Notes: generated by a model from the sequence alone, not told the origin. Shown: positions 39,540-47,667, counted from the first letter of the stretch. The stretch: DNA of 64,000 nucleotides from Arenibacter sp041392165 (GCA_041392165.1 JAWKMN010000001.1:992001-1056000), one strand, 5' to 3'. Made by a program: numbers and translations.

Positions 39540-41114
39540 TTATTGGTCACTGGAATTGGAAGCCGGAATAAAATGGACCTTCAGATCCGGTTGTGCCATG
39601 GTGCTGTCCAACGGAAACATAGGTCTCTTAATGCGTTTATAACCCAATCTGTTTAGATCCTGATCAACACCGCCGGGAGTCAATGCCATAACCCAATCGC
39701 CGCGCAAATCGTACAGTTCCGGGACCAAGTAACCTATCTTGACTACAATGATATCCGTTTCTTTGGGTTTCAGTCCCAAATTGGTAAAGTCGCTTATATA
39801 ATGGTAGGGCTTTCTTTTTTTGGTAACGATTGCCCGTATACTGCCCATTTTGACCACTACCTCTACTTCTGCGTGTACATCACCTTTCTTGATCGCTTCT
39901 ATGGTTCCTTCCAGTTCCAAAGGACCGGCAAATCGGTCGTCTACTGCAGCACCGGCCGTAGCCTTAATTTTTCCACCAATACCTATTTCAAGGGCCTTTT
40001 CAACAAATTCGGGCCCGGGAATGGAGGCGTAGATCAGGGAAGGGCCTTTATCGGATTTAAATTCCGGTCTGGCCAAGAGTTGCTGTAAAGTCCAGGTTAC
40101 GTCCCCTGCACCACCTGCAGTGGGATTGTCCCCCATATCACTGATCATGAATGGACGCTTTGTACTGGCCAGGGCCATTTTTAAACCTTCTTTTAAGGAA
40201 GTCGTTGGGGCCACAAATTCAAATTGATTTCGTACATCCCAAAAACTTTGTGCCAATGTTTCGGCACCTTTTTCAACTTTTACCTTATCATCGCCGGTAA
40301 CCATGACTACGGCATGGTTTCGGGGTTCGTCCGCCCAGGCATATCCTATCCAGATGGCGGCATCGATGATCCCTTCTTCATTGGCTATCCCAGGGACTTT
40401 TGCATAAAGGCTTTTTCCAGGTTCTATTCGGGTGCTGGTTTTCTCGCCGGGCAATAATATGGGTACGGGGATCCAGGCCTTGTATTTAGGTTTGCCTTTG
40501 CCATTCTCCAGTCGATCCAGAAGATTGGTTACGGCCCTTTTTTTGGATTGGATGGCATCCTCATGGGGAGCCATTCTGTAACAGGTTATCAAATCGGTGT
40601 GTTTGGCCAATTTTTCGGATACGTTTCCGTGTAGGTCCATAGAGGTGGATATCAGTACTTCGGTCCCTATTACTCCCCTGATCCGTTCTATTAAGTCGCC
40701 CTCAGGATCATCCAGTCCAACCACGCTCATAGCACCGTGTATGTCAAAGAAAAGTCCGTCATATGGCCCATTTTCCTTTAATAGCTTTAAGGTTTTTCCT
40801 GCCAAGGATTCGTAGGCTTCCCGGGTGACCGTACCCCCAGGCAATGATTTCCCCACTAATGTAGGCACCCATTGCGCCCTATTTCTATTTAGGGAATCTA
40901 TTTGCAGAAATGGGTATTTTGTAAATATGGAATCTCCTTCTTTGGCATGAAAGGCCTCTTCATGGGTCAGGGCCGGTGAAAAGGTGCTGCTTTCTATTCC
41001 AAGCCCTGCAATGGCAATTTTAGGCCGTTCTTTGGTTTCTTTTTGATTTTTATTTTGTTGGCATGAAGCCATAAGGATCAGAAGAAGGATATAGCAATTG
41101 TAAAGTGGTTTCAA
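39540..41114 (-). CDS. M81 family (MlrC-like) metallopeptidase lipoprotein
   Basis: Length is 524 aa. Lipoprotein signal MKPLYNCYILLLILMASC. The N-terminal MlrC/DUF1485-type domain contains IAGLGIESSTFSP (about 34-46) and the metal-site segment DGLFFDIHGAMSV (about 118-130); a second conserved block is MISDMGDNPTAGGAGD (about 322-337). The family includes microcystinase C, which cleaves linear peptides. Here the natural substrate is unknown and the enzyme is predicted to be extracytoplasmic. Confidence 0.88.
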   Translation of the reverse strand: MKPLYNCYILLLILMASCQQNKNQKETKERPKIAIAGLGIESSTFSPALTHEEAFHAKEGDSIFTKYPFLQIDSLNRNRAQWVPTLVGKSLPGGTVTREAYESLAGKTLKLLKENGPYDGLFFDIHGAMSVVGLDDPEGDLIERIRGVIGTEVLISTSMDLHGNVSEKLAKHTDLITCYRMAPHEDAIQSKKRAVTNLLDRLENGKGKPKYKAWIPVPILLPGEKTSTRIEPGKSLYAKVPGIANEEGIIDAAIWIGYAWADEPRNHAVVMVTGDDKVKVEKGAETLAQSFWDVRNQFEFVAPTTSLKEGLKMALASTKRPFMISDMGDNPTAGGAGDVTWTLQQLLARPEFKSDKGPSLIYASIPGPEFVEKALEIGIGGKIKATAGAAVDDRFAGPLELEGTIEAIKKGDVHAEVEVVVKMGSIRAIVTKKRKPYHYISDFTNLGLKPKETDIIVVKIGYLVPELYDLRGDWVMALTPGGVDQDLNRLGYKRIKRPMFPLDSTMAQPDLKVHFIPASNSSDQ

Positions 41115-41306
41115 TTTTTATCTTGTTTTAGGGTTAAAATGGGGAAAGGGAAGTATTCTTCCTAGTAAACCCCATTATAGGCGCCCAATATAAGAATTTA
41201 TTGTAGCGTTTTTTGAATTAAAAGGAAACAATATTCGATCTGCCACGGACCTATTAGATCTATTTGAATAAATGTCACTGCCCGTAAAAACCCAAGAAAT
41301 ATTTTT

Positions 41307-41346
41307 GCAATAAGCAATAAGCAATAAGCAATAAGCAATAAGCAAT
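41307..41346. repeat. Heptanucleotide tandem repeat (GCAATAA)
   Basis: Five full GCAATAA units and a partial sixth in the intergenic region between the M81 gene and the Crp/Fnr gene. No gene is supported in 41115-41489. Confidence 0.85.
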
Positions 41347-41489
41347 GAACAATGGTCAGGTATTGAAATGGGAAGAAATTTGATTGTAGCCAATGGCCTT
41401 ACCGAATATAGTTTGTCAAGGCACATTATTTTGCTCAAGAACCCCTTCCTGTCTTCCTCTGATTGAAAGATATGTAATTTTAAAGGAAC

Positions 41490-42116
41490 CTAATTTTGCT
41501 CAATATCGGATTTAAGTACTTTGACATGTTCGGTGATTATACGGGAAAGTGTTTCGGGCCTCATGGTAAGAAAAGAGGCCAAATATTTTTTGGGAATCCT
41601 TTCCACCATTCTCGGATCAGCATTTCTTAAAAAATACTTCAAACGTTTTTGCGCATTGGGAATTCTGGTCATAAATGCCCTATTCTCTGCATGTATATAA
41701 TATTCCACCATCATGATCCGGTTTATTTCCCTCATTTCGGGAAAGTTCTTTAAACAATATTGAAAATCCTGATATTCCAAATATTCACAATGCGTGTCTT
41801 CCAGACATTGGATATTTTCCCTGGCGGGCTCATTTTTAAAAAATCCGGTAATAGAGGTGAATATTTCACTGTCAAAACTAATCCAAGTGGTGACATCAGC
41901 CTTATCACTTATGAAATACCCTCGGACCAATCCCTTTTTAATTACATATAATCTATTGCAAATTTCGCCCGCTGTATTAATGATTTCATTTTTTGTGAAA
42001 ACCGTTCTCTTTATTTTGTTGGCTAAAAACGATTTTAATTCAGGGGAAAGTGGGACTATTGCATTTAGATAAATTAATATAAATAGATTTTTATGGATTT
42101 TGTTTTCAGGGGACAT
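41490..42116 (-). CDS. Crp/Fnr-family transcriptional regulator
   Basis: Length is 208 aa. An N-terminal cyclic-nucleotide-binding-like beta roll (KNEIINTAGEICNRLYVIKKG, about 42-62) is followed by a long dimer helix and a C-terminal helix-turn-helix (IPKKYLASFLTMRPETLSRI, about 174-193). It resembles the many Bacteroidota Crp-like proteins that lack obvious cAMP contacts. The target genes are not evident. Confidence 0.85.
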   Translation of the reverse strand: MSPENKIHKNLFILIYLNAIVPLSPELKSFLANKIKRTVFTKNEIINTAGEICNRLYVIKKGLVRGYFISDKADVTTWISFDSEIFTSITGFFKNEPARENIQCLEDTHCEYLEYQDFQYCLKNFPEMREINRIMMVEYYIHAENRAFMTRIPNAQKRLKYFLRNADPRMVERIPKKYLASFLTMRPETLSRIITEHVKVLKSDIEQN

Positions 42117-43086
42117 TTGGATATATAGTGGTTGAATAACAAAAATAACAAAAAAGTTAGTCGTGGGGCACTATGCAAGGATTTTAAGATTTTTAATTAA
42201 ATGGCGACCCCAACTGAAATCAAACATTCAAATAGGTTTTTCCCTATTCTGTTATACGTATAACGGTAAGGGCTGCACCCGCGCGTTCCGCAAACTCTTT
42301 TGAGTAAGGTTTTCCGCTTCAATTTGTCTAGTAATGTGGAGGTGATTGAAAATTGTGCTTGTCAGGACCTAGTTGTCCAGTCAACCCTACCTTAACTATT
42401 CTAAGTCTTGTTCCTTTTACTTGGACTTCGTTAAAAACAAATCAGTAGCTATGGCGATACAATATTTTTTTGTTTTGCCCAGATAAAAATTTACGGCGAC
42501 TTAAATAGCACAGTGGCATTGACACGGCGTTATGGGCACATAGATGCCTGGAATAGTTTAAGTAAAACGCTGTTTTCATAAAAATCATGATTATCTAAAG
42601 CGGAGAGGCTTTTTTTAAAGAGAAAATCCCCCAAATTATAATTAAAACGATAGGTAAAGACCATTCTAAATATTTTAGTCTGGCAGTTTTTTGCGATTTA
42701 TTAAAACATTAATAGGAATGAGAAAAGCTTCCGTGTAAAAGGGAGCGTTTTAAAATGTTTTAATCTAAGGTAAAATAAAAATAGGTAAAACAGAAAAGCC
42801 TGTAAATGGGTAATCTACAGGTTTAATGTGTTGTTTTAACGGTATTTGCGCAAGTCCGGTAGCTATCGCGCGAATGACCCGATTATAGATGGTTATGCAC
42901 ATTTATGCCCGCCGAATAGGTGACTTGTCTGACAGGTTTAAAAGGAAATAGGTTTTGGTGCTGGTTTTTTTGGGCTTTTACATTGACACCTCATAGCACC
43001 GGTTGTTCAAGGCCGGGTTGGATTTCTATGAATAGGAAGGATGTTCAAAATCCATAAAAAGTATGGGCATATACAAGTTATGGACT
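42117..43086. other. Long intergenic region with repeat remnants
   Basis: No supported gene in about 970 bp. It contains a perfect 14-bp palindrome GTTATACGTATAAC (42251-42264), one copy of a dispersed repeat (42550-42632), and one copy of a direct repeat (CCGAATAGGTGACTT, about 42912-42926) that recurs at 44373-44387 beyond the LamG gene. Confidence 0.6.
42550..42632 (+). repeat. Dispersed repeat, copy 1 (related to 45610-45692)
   Basis: About 83 bp, roughly 78% identical to the copy upstream of cas6. Shared blocks include AGTTTAAGTA, AAATCATGAT and GCTTTTTTT. Confidence 0.7.
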
Positions 43087-43953
43087 TTAATATTTATTTA
43101 GGGCCCGTATTTCTTTCTCTGATAATGTTCTGTCAAAAACCGCCAATCCTCCGATCAGGCCTTTGAAAAAATTACCCATACCACTTTTTACCAGAACAGC
43201 GCCAACGGTAAAATCAGAACCGTTGTTTCCTATGCCATCTGGAAAATAATAGGGGTTTTTTGATTGGACCAATCCGTTGGGATACCCTTCAAAACCTGTG
43301 GTGTGTTCAATTAATTCCGGTTTCCGTTTTTGGAATTTACCATTTAAATAGGATTTTATGTAAACCCCATCGTAGGTGAAGGCGATAAGTTGCCACTCAT
43401 TTTTTTTGATCTGTTCCTTACTTGCAGAATAATCGATCGAAAAAGGAAAAGGAGGGGTAGGTTTTCCGGTATAGGATATGTGCCCGCATACCTGGTTTTT
43501 GCCATTGTAATATGGTAGGGAAGCAAATAAACCATATTGGCGCTTGCCCCCGTCCTCATATTCGTTCCACATACCTCCTACAAAGCTGTTTTGTTCTCCC
43601 TCCCATTTAATCCAAGCCATTACAGTGATTTCTTTGCCCGGTCCAAAAATATTTAGGGCCCCGGTTTGCGAATTGGGAAGCGATAAAAAATGGTTGCCAC
43701 TAAAACTAGCCGAAAAACCTGACAAAGGACCTTCGTTGACCCTTTGTATAGTTCCACCGACTTCTTTTAAAGCAAAATCACCAACGCCATAAGCTTTACG
43801 ATCTTGACCTTCAGGTTCTTTAAAATCCCAAAATGCAATTAGGTTAGGGATAGTTTTTAAATGCTTTAATACGCTAGTTTCATCTTGTGCAATCACGCAG
43901 CTATTTTGAAACGTCAAAATACAGATTAAAAACGCTAATTTACGATGGCCCAT
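43087..43953 (-). CDS. LamG / concanavalin-A-like domain secreted protein
   Basis: Length is 288 aa. The signal peptide (MGHRKLAFLICILTFQNSCVIAQ) is followed by a single LamG-like jelly-roll domain (about 45-285), with the strand motifs EITVMAWIKWEG and NEWQLIAFTYDG, and ending GGLAVFDRTLSEKEI. Such domains bind glycans. There is no catalytic signature and no T9SS sorting domain. The first 15 codons and upstream sequence are duplicated next door (44041-44141). Confidence 0.8.
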   Translation of the reverse strand: MGHRKLAFLICILTFQNSCVIAQDETSVLKHLKTIPNLIAFWDFKEPEGQDRKAYGVGDFALKEVGGTIQRVNEGPLSGFSASFSGNHFLSLPNSQTGALNIFGPGKEITVMAWIKWEGEQNSFVGGMWNEYEDGGKRQYGLFASLPYYNGKNQVCGHISYTGKPTPPFPFSIDYSASKEQIKKNEWQLIAFTYDGVYIKSYLNGKFQKRKPELIEHTTGFEGYPNGLVQSKNPYYFPDGIGNNGSDFTVGAVLVKSGMGNFFKGLIGGLAVFDRTLSEKEIRALNKY

Positions 43954-44040
43954 AGTAAAAAACCTTCTTTTTTGTTATTCCTTTAATTGTTTGTCCTCCC
44001 ATTAATAGGCCAGTTTCATTCTGAGTATTAGATAGGAATT

Positions 44041-44141
44041 TTGAACCGCCAAAATACAAATTAAAAATGCTGATTTGACATGGTCCATAGTAAAAATATC
44101 CTCCCTTTTTTGTTATTTCTTGAATTGTTTGTCCTTCCTTG
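44041..44141 (-). pseudogene. Duplicated 5' end of the LamG gene
   Basis: About 95 bp duplicating 43908-44000 at about 80% identity. It covers the start of a paralogous signal peptide (MDHVKSAFLICILAVQ) and the region upstream of its ATG. Only this 5' fragment is left. Confidence 0.65.
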
Positions 44142-44179
44142 GCGCTGATCAAAACATCATAGGCGATGTCCCTTGATGC

Positions 44180-44310
44180 CACAAGTATGCCATTGGTCAA
44201 GCTGACGGTGGTGGCAAAGGTATGCCGTGCCAAATGGGTGGTGAGATTTTTTATTTTACAGCGCCCTGCAATTTCTTTGTCGATAAGGGCCTGAAGTTCC
44301 CCGGAGGGAT
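44180..44310 (-). pseudogene. Relic of a tyrosine recombinase with an internal deletion
   Basis: The minus-strand reading joins ELQALIDKEI directly to KNLTTHLARHTFATTVSLTN. In the intact integrase at 62.6-63.8 kb these segments are about 100 residues apart. The join falls at CAATTTCTTT (44269-44278), a 10-mer that occurs at both corresponding places in the intact gene (62840-62849 and 63131-63140), so the deletion probably arose by slippage between these short repeats. Confidence 0.85.
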
Positions 44311-44504
44311 TCGAACCTGCAGCTGGAATGCCTTGTATACAGGGGTTTTTAGGGAGTTGTTTTTTTATGCTCACCGAATAGGTGACTTTTAATTTGAAGA
44401 GTTCTTTTTGAAGACTTATATGGGGTCAAATAACAATAAATAAAATAGAACTTTGAATAAATAGCCGTTATATAAATTGAGCTATTGAATGCTAAAGATA
44501 TTTA

Positions 44505-44873
44505 TTAGGACGCAAGATCGTAATCCTTGATCAAGACATCCGCAGGAATTTTAAGGTATTCGGTAAGTTTACGGATATGAGCAATACTCAATTTTCTCTT
44601 TTTGTTAAGTATTTCCGAAGCCCTACTTCTACTGTTTAAAATTTTGCCTAGATCATTATCATCCAAACCCATTTGATCCATCATGAAGCGTATGGCCTCT
44701 ATCGGGTCGGGTGCTTCGATCGGATAATGCTCATCTTCATATTTTTCCAATACAAGTGCCAATAGATCCAGCTCCTCGCCTTCAGGTATACCTTCGTCTG
44801 CATGAAAAATTTCATTCATACGATCAAGGTATGCCTTGTATTGTTTTTCGTTCTTAATAATTGAAATTTCCAT
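44505..44873 (-). CDS. higA: HigA-type antitoxin (XRE family)
   Basis: Length is 122 aa from MEISIIKNEKQYKAYL; an ATG 7 codons upstream overlaps higB. The C-terminal helix-turn-helix (about 70-118) contains MGLDDNDLGKILNSRSRASE and LSIAHIRKLTEYLKIPADVL. It neutralises HigB and represses the operon, probably through the palindrome at 45189-45205. It starts 4 bp after the higB stop, in the toxin-first order typical of higBA. Confidence 0.85.
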   Translation of the reverse strand: MEISIIKNEKQYKAYLDRMNEIFHADEGIPEGEELDLLALVLEKYEDEHYPIEAPDPIEAIRFMMDQMGLDDNDLGKILNSRSRASEILNKKRKLSIAHIRKLTEYLKIPADVLIKDYDLAS

Positions 44874-44877
44874 TTCT

Positions 44878-45189
44878 TTATAATTTTTTAACATCTACTT
44901 TGTCGTATTCTTTATGTGTTCCAATGAATAAAATAAACACGAGGTGTTTACTATAATTGAACTTAGCAATCAATCGATAATGGTTTCCACAGATATTAAA
45001 TATAATCTTTCCGTCATTCACGATATCGGCAGAACCAAAAAGGGATTTTATTTCATTGGGATTATGAAACTCGGCTTTTTGAAAAGTTTCGTGCCATGAC
45101 TTTAGCGGTTGTTCCGCATCAGGATGTTTTTCCCAAAATTCCCGTAACGTTCCCTTAGAATAAATTCTCGCAATACAAATATAAGACAT
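44878..45189 (-). CDS. higB: HigB-type toxin (RelE/ParE superfamily mRNA interferase)
   Basis: Length is 103 aa. Family motifs are LREFWEKHPDAEQPLKSWHE (about 15-34), DGKIIFNICGNHYRLIAKFNY (about 59-79) and FIGTHKEYDKVDV at the C terminus, which includes the usual THxEYD pattern. It cleaves mRNA on ribosomes in characterised homologues. Intact, next to the CRISPR-Cas locus. Confidence 0.88.
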   Translation of the reverse strand: MSYICIARIYSKGTLREFWEKHPDAEQPLKSWHETFQKAEFHNPNEIKSLFGSADIVNDGKIIFNICGNHYRLIAKFNYSKHLVFILFIGTHKEYDKVDVKKL

Positions 45190-45205
45190 TTCCCGTTTCG
45201 GGAAA
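45189..45205. promoter_or_regulatory. Palindrome at the higB start, likely HigA operator
   Basis: TTTCCCG-TTT-CGGGAAA, a perfect 7-bp inverted repeat that touches the higB ATG, the usual location for an autoregulatory operator. Confidence 0.6.
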
Positions 45206-45303
45206 AAATAATATTGTTTTTGCTATTGGTCAAATCTCAAATGTCTGGTGCACCTGGCGTATACGTTTTGAAACGAACCTTTGTAAGTGAAAAAGGGGGT
45301 ATA

Positions 45304-45335
45304 GCAAGAGGGTAACACGCCAAGGCGGTGTTACG
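45304..45335 (+). repeat. Hairpin element, copy 1 (related to 61812-61843)
   Basis: GCAAGAGGGTAACACGCC followed by a pairing arm GGCGGTGTTAC. It is 26 of 32 identical to the copy beyond the CRISPR array. Two of the differing stem positions change together, so pairing is kept. Confidence 0.7.
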
Positions 45336-45570
45336 TATTTTAACATATTTATTTTTAGGTGTTTATGTTGATTTTGGTTTTTGTGCTTGTGCTACTATTG
45401 GGTCAAATCCCTCGGGAGGTGCAATAAACATTGAAAGAATATGACCCAATTTAAGTGGAGAGGTATGGTTTTGAGCCTTTTGGTGGATTTATTAATAATC
45501 GGATAGTCACTGGAGCTCTATTGTTAGAATGGTCTAATTAACTTCAGATAGTGGAGGTATGTGTGATTAG

Positions 45571-45603
45571 TACTTGCCCAGGGGAGTGTCCCAGGGGCAA
45601 GTA
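45571..45603. repeat. Hairpin upstream of cas6
   Basis: TACTTGCCC/GGGCAAGTA, a perfect 9-bp stem with a 15-nt loop. It lies 190 bp before cas6 and has no T-run. Confidence 0.55.
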
Positions 45604-45609
45604 ATATTT

Positions 45610-45692
45610 GGAAAAGTTTAAGTAGTACGCCGTTTCAATAGAAATCATGATCATTTATAGTAAAAGAGCTTTTTTTTAATAGAAAATTCTCC
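45610..45692 (+). repeat. Dispersed repeat, copy 2 (related to 42550-42632)
   Basis: Same element as the copy at 42.55 kb, about 78% identical, ending about 100 bp before cas6. Confidence 0.7.
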
Positions 45693-45793
45693 TTATATTC
45701 GGAAATCTCTTACGAGAGTAATTTACTTCCCCAATTTTTATTGAGCCTATTTCCTGTTATTGCAAAACGATTTTAAATCTTTTAATCATATGC

Positions 45794-46594
45794 ATGCGCT
45801 TTAGATTATTACTAGCTTCCAAGATTGCCGGTGCCATAATCCCTATTAATTACCAATATCCTCTGAGTGCTGCCATTTACAGGATACTGGCAAAAGCAGA
45901 TACTGAATATGCCACTTTTTTACATGAGAAGGGGTATGCGGTAGGTGAGGGGTTTAAGCATTTTAAACTTTTCACCTTTTCAGATTTGCGAACCAAATTT
46001 AAGTTAAGGGGAGATAGAATGTATCTAAGTTCGGATTTGGAGCTTATAGTCTCTTTTCATTTGCCAGAAGCTGCCCAGCATTTTGTAAAGGGACTTTTCC
46101 TTTCCCAGAATATGGATATTGCGGATAAAAAGAGTAAGGCCACTTTTATCGTGCGTATGGTAGAAGCAATGCCCGATCCTTTTGGGCAAACCAATATCGA
46201 TAAATCAATTTGTGTGGACTTAAGACCTATTTCCCCTTGTGTTGCCGGGATAAAGAATAATAAAGGGGACTATGATTTTATTTCCCCTGTCGATGCCCGT
46301 TTTCCACTGGCTATTAAGCACAATTGGGAGCAGAAATTAAAGGCTTTGGGTATGCCTTATAATGAAGAGGAGCTTCAAGTAAGAGTGAATTTATTAAAAA
46401 CAGCCCCTAAATCGCGCTTGGTTGTCATTAAGGCGGGCACTAAAGCCCAGACCAGAATACGGGGATTTATGAATTTTGGACTGCAATTGGAGGGTAATAA
46501 AAAAAATATAGAAGTGCTGTGTAACGCCGGTGCCGGGATATATAACGCACAAGGAATGGGATGTATGGAGGTAGATATTATAAAAAACAAATAA
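45794..46594 (+). CDS. cas6: CRISPR-associated endoribonuclease Cas6
   Basis: Length is 266 aa. It has two ferredoxin-like RAMP folds and the diagnostic C-terminal Gly-rich loop (NAGAGIYNAQGMGCMEV, about 243-259). It cleaves pre-crRNA within each repeat to leave an 8-nt 5' handle, which would be AUUGAAAU given the repeat 3' end. First gene of the locus, 7 bp before the pRiA4b ORF-3-family gene. Start chosen at ATG 45794 (MRFRLLL). The sampled line 46141-46200 is 27/60 GC, higher than in the effector genes. Confidence 0.93.
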   Translation: MRFRLLLASKIAGAIIPINYQYPLSAAIYRILAKADTEYATFLHEKGYAVGEGFKHFKLFTFSDLRTKFKLRGDRMYLSSDLELIVSFHLPEAAQHFVKGLFLSQNMDIADKKSKATFIVRMVEAMPDPFGQTNIDKSICVDLRPISPCVAGIKNNKGDYDFISPVDARFPLAIKHNWEQKLKALGMPYNEEELQVRVNLLKTAPKSRLVVIKAGTKAQTRIRGFMNFGLQLEGNKKNIEVLCNAGAGIYNAQGMGCMEVDIIKNK

Positions 46595-46601
46595 CATCGA
46601 A

Positions 46602-47225
46602 ATGGCATTTACATTTAAGATAAAACTGGAAGGGAGTACAAAACCACCAATATGGCGAAGCCTTAAAATGGATGGGGCGCATACTTTTTTAGACCTGCAT
46701 TTGGCTATACAGGGTGTTTTTAATTGGGAGAATACCCATTTGTTTCAATTTTCACCAACGGGTTGGGGCAGTACGCCTCGATTAAGTGAGAATTTTAAGG
46801 ACGATGATTGGGATCATGAAGTTCCTTTTTCAAAGCCCAATACGTGGCCATTTGGGGAACGCTATGATGCCGCTGCAATAAAACTGGAGGATTTTTTTCA
46901 TACCCCGAAACAAAAAATGGTCTATATCTATGATTTTGGAGATGATTGGAAACACAGCGTTACGCTGACAGAAATTACAGCCGAAAAATTGCTTGCGCCC
47001 CAATGTTTGGGAGGTAAGGGTAAGGCACCGGTAGATGATTGTGGGGGTATTTGGGGATATTATGAAATGGTAGAGGCCATTAACGACCCAAAACATCGGG
47101 AACATAAAGATTTCTGTGTGTGGCTTGGCTTAAAAAAAGGGCAGCGTTGGGAATTGGACGCTTTTAATCTGGAAGAGGTGCGGGACAGGTTAAGGGAGGT
47201 TTGGGAAGAGGAGAAGGGGAAATGA
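46602..47225 (+). CDS. Plasmid pRiA4b ORF-3 family protein inside the cas locus
   Basis: Length is 207 aa. Family hallmarks are FKIKLEGSTKPPIWRSLKMD (6-25), FLDLHLAIQGVFNWENTHLF (about 29-48), YIYDFGDDWKHSVTL (about 108-122) and CLGGKGKAPVDDCGGIWGY (about 135-153), with a closing Trp/Glu-rich helix. No biochemical function is established for the family, often found in mobile elements. It starts only 7 bp after cas6 with similar GC content (26/60 in the line 46741-46800), so it is very likely co-transcribed with cas6. It may be an accessory CRISPR factor or a hitchhiking gene. Confidence 0.85.
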   Translation: MAFTFKIKLEGSTKPPIWRSLKMDGAHTFLDLHLAIQGVFNWENTHLFQFSPTGWGSTPRLSENFKDDDWDHEVPFSKPNTWPFGERYDAAAIKLEDFFHTPKQKMVYIYDFGDDWKHSVTLTEITAEKLLAPQCLGGKGKAPVDDCGGIWGYYEMVEAINDPKHREHKDFCVWLGLKKGQRWELDAFNLEEVRDRLREVWEEEKGK

Positions 47226-47608
47226 ACTGAAATGTTTGATGGTGTTTTTTGTTGATTTTGAGTGATATATTGGTGAAATTATGCTTAGGAAAGGTTTTAA
47301 GGGGACTAGCCTAGATGTAAAATTCACATCTACATGAGCATTTTAGAAGAGTATCGCATATTAGGATGTGCAGAAATGGAAATTATTGGATAGAACTTGT
47401 TGGTGATAGAGACAAACATTTAAGACTTCGCATGAATTGGTTAGTATTGGTTGATGTGAAATTTTAGGCTATTAAAATAGCTAAAGAGAAAAAGTTTGTG
47501 GAGTTATTGATGAATAAAGGGGCGTGTGGAAAGATAATTGCTTTTGGTTAGAAAGGGTGGCAATTTAGCGATATAAAAAGCCAATATTTCAACCATAAAA
47601 CTGAATAA

Positions 47609-47637
47609 ATTTCAATTCCAAAACGGTGCGATTAAAA
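47609..47637 (-). repeat. Isolated CRISPR-like repeat on the minus strand (candidate crRNA-like RNA)
   Basis: On the minus strand it begins TTTTAATCGCACC and ends TTTTGGAATTGAAAT. It matches the array repeat at 23 of 29 positions; the first nine and last eleven are identical and all six mismatches are in the middle. Its 3' end keeps the ATTGAAAT handle that Cas6 would leave. A TATCTTTG -7 element lies 22 nt upstream. No second repeat is evident at spacer distance. Confidence 0.6.
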
Positions 47638-47659
47638 AAATAATTGAAATACTGGCAAA

Positions 47660-47667
47660 CAAAGATA
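47660..47667 (-). promoter_or_regulatory. -7 promoter element reading into the isolated repeat
   Basis: TATCTTTG on the minus strand, the same octamer found upstream of rpsO, ubiE and apaG in this window. Transcription would start near 47653 and enter the repeat about 15 nt later. No clear TTG -33 element. Confidence 0.4.

Larger units (their letters stand above)
45206..45793. other. Intergenic region upstream of cas6
   Basis: No gene supported. It holds three structured elements listed separately: a covarying hairpin (45304-45335), a 9-bp-stem hairpin (45571-45603), and a dispersed repeat (45610-45692). No exact TAnnTTTG element is seen in front of cas6. Confidence 0.6.

Noticed and set aside
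41175..41438. 87-codon minus-strand frame with LLIAYC repeats
   Set aside because: It is a translation of the GCAATAA heptamer repeat.
47585..47599. Possible second degenerate repeat next to the isolated CRISPR-like repeat (minus-strand TTTTATGGTTGAAAT)
   Set aside because: Only 23 nt from the first repeat end, too short for a spacer, and only the last bases match; treated as chance.
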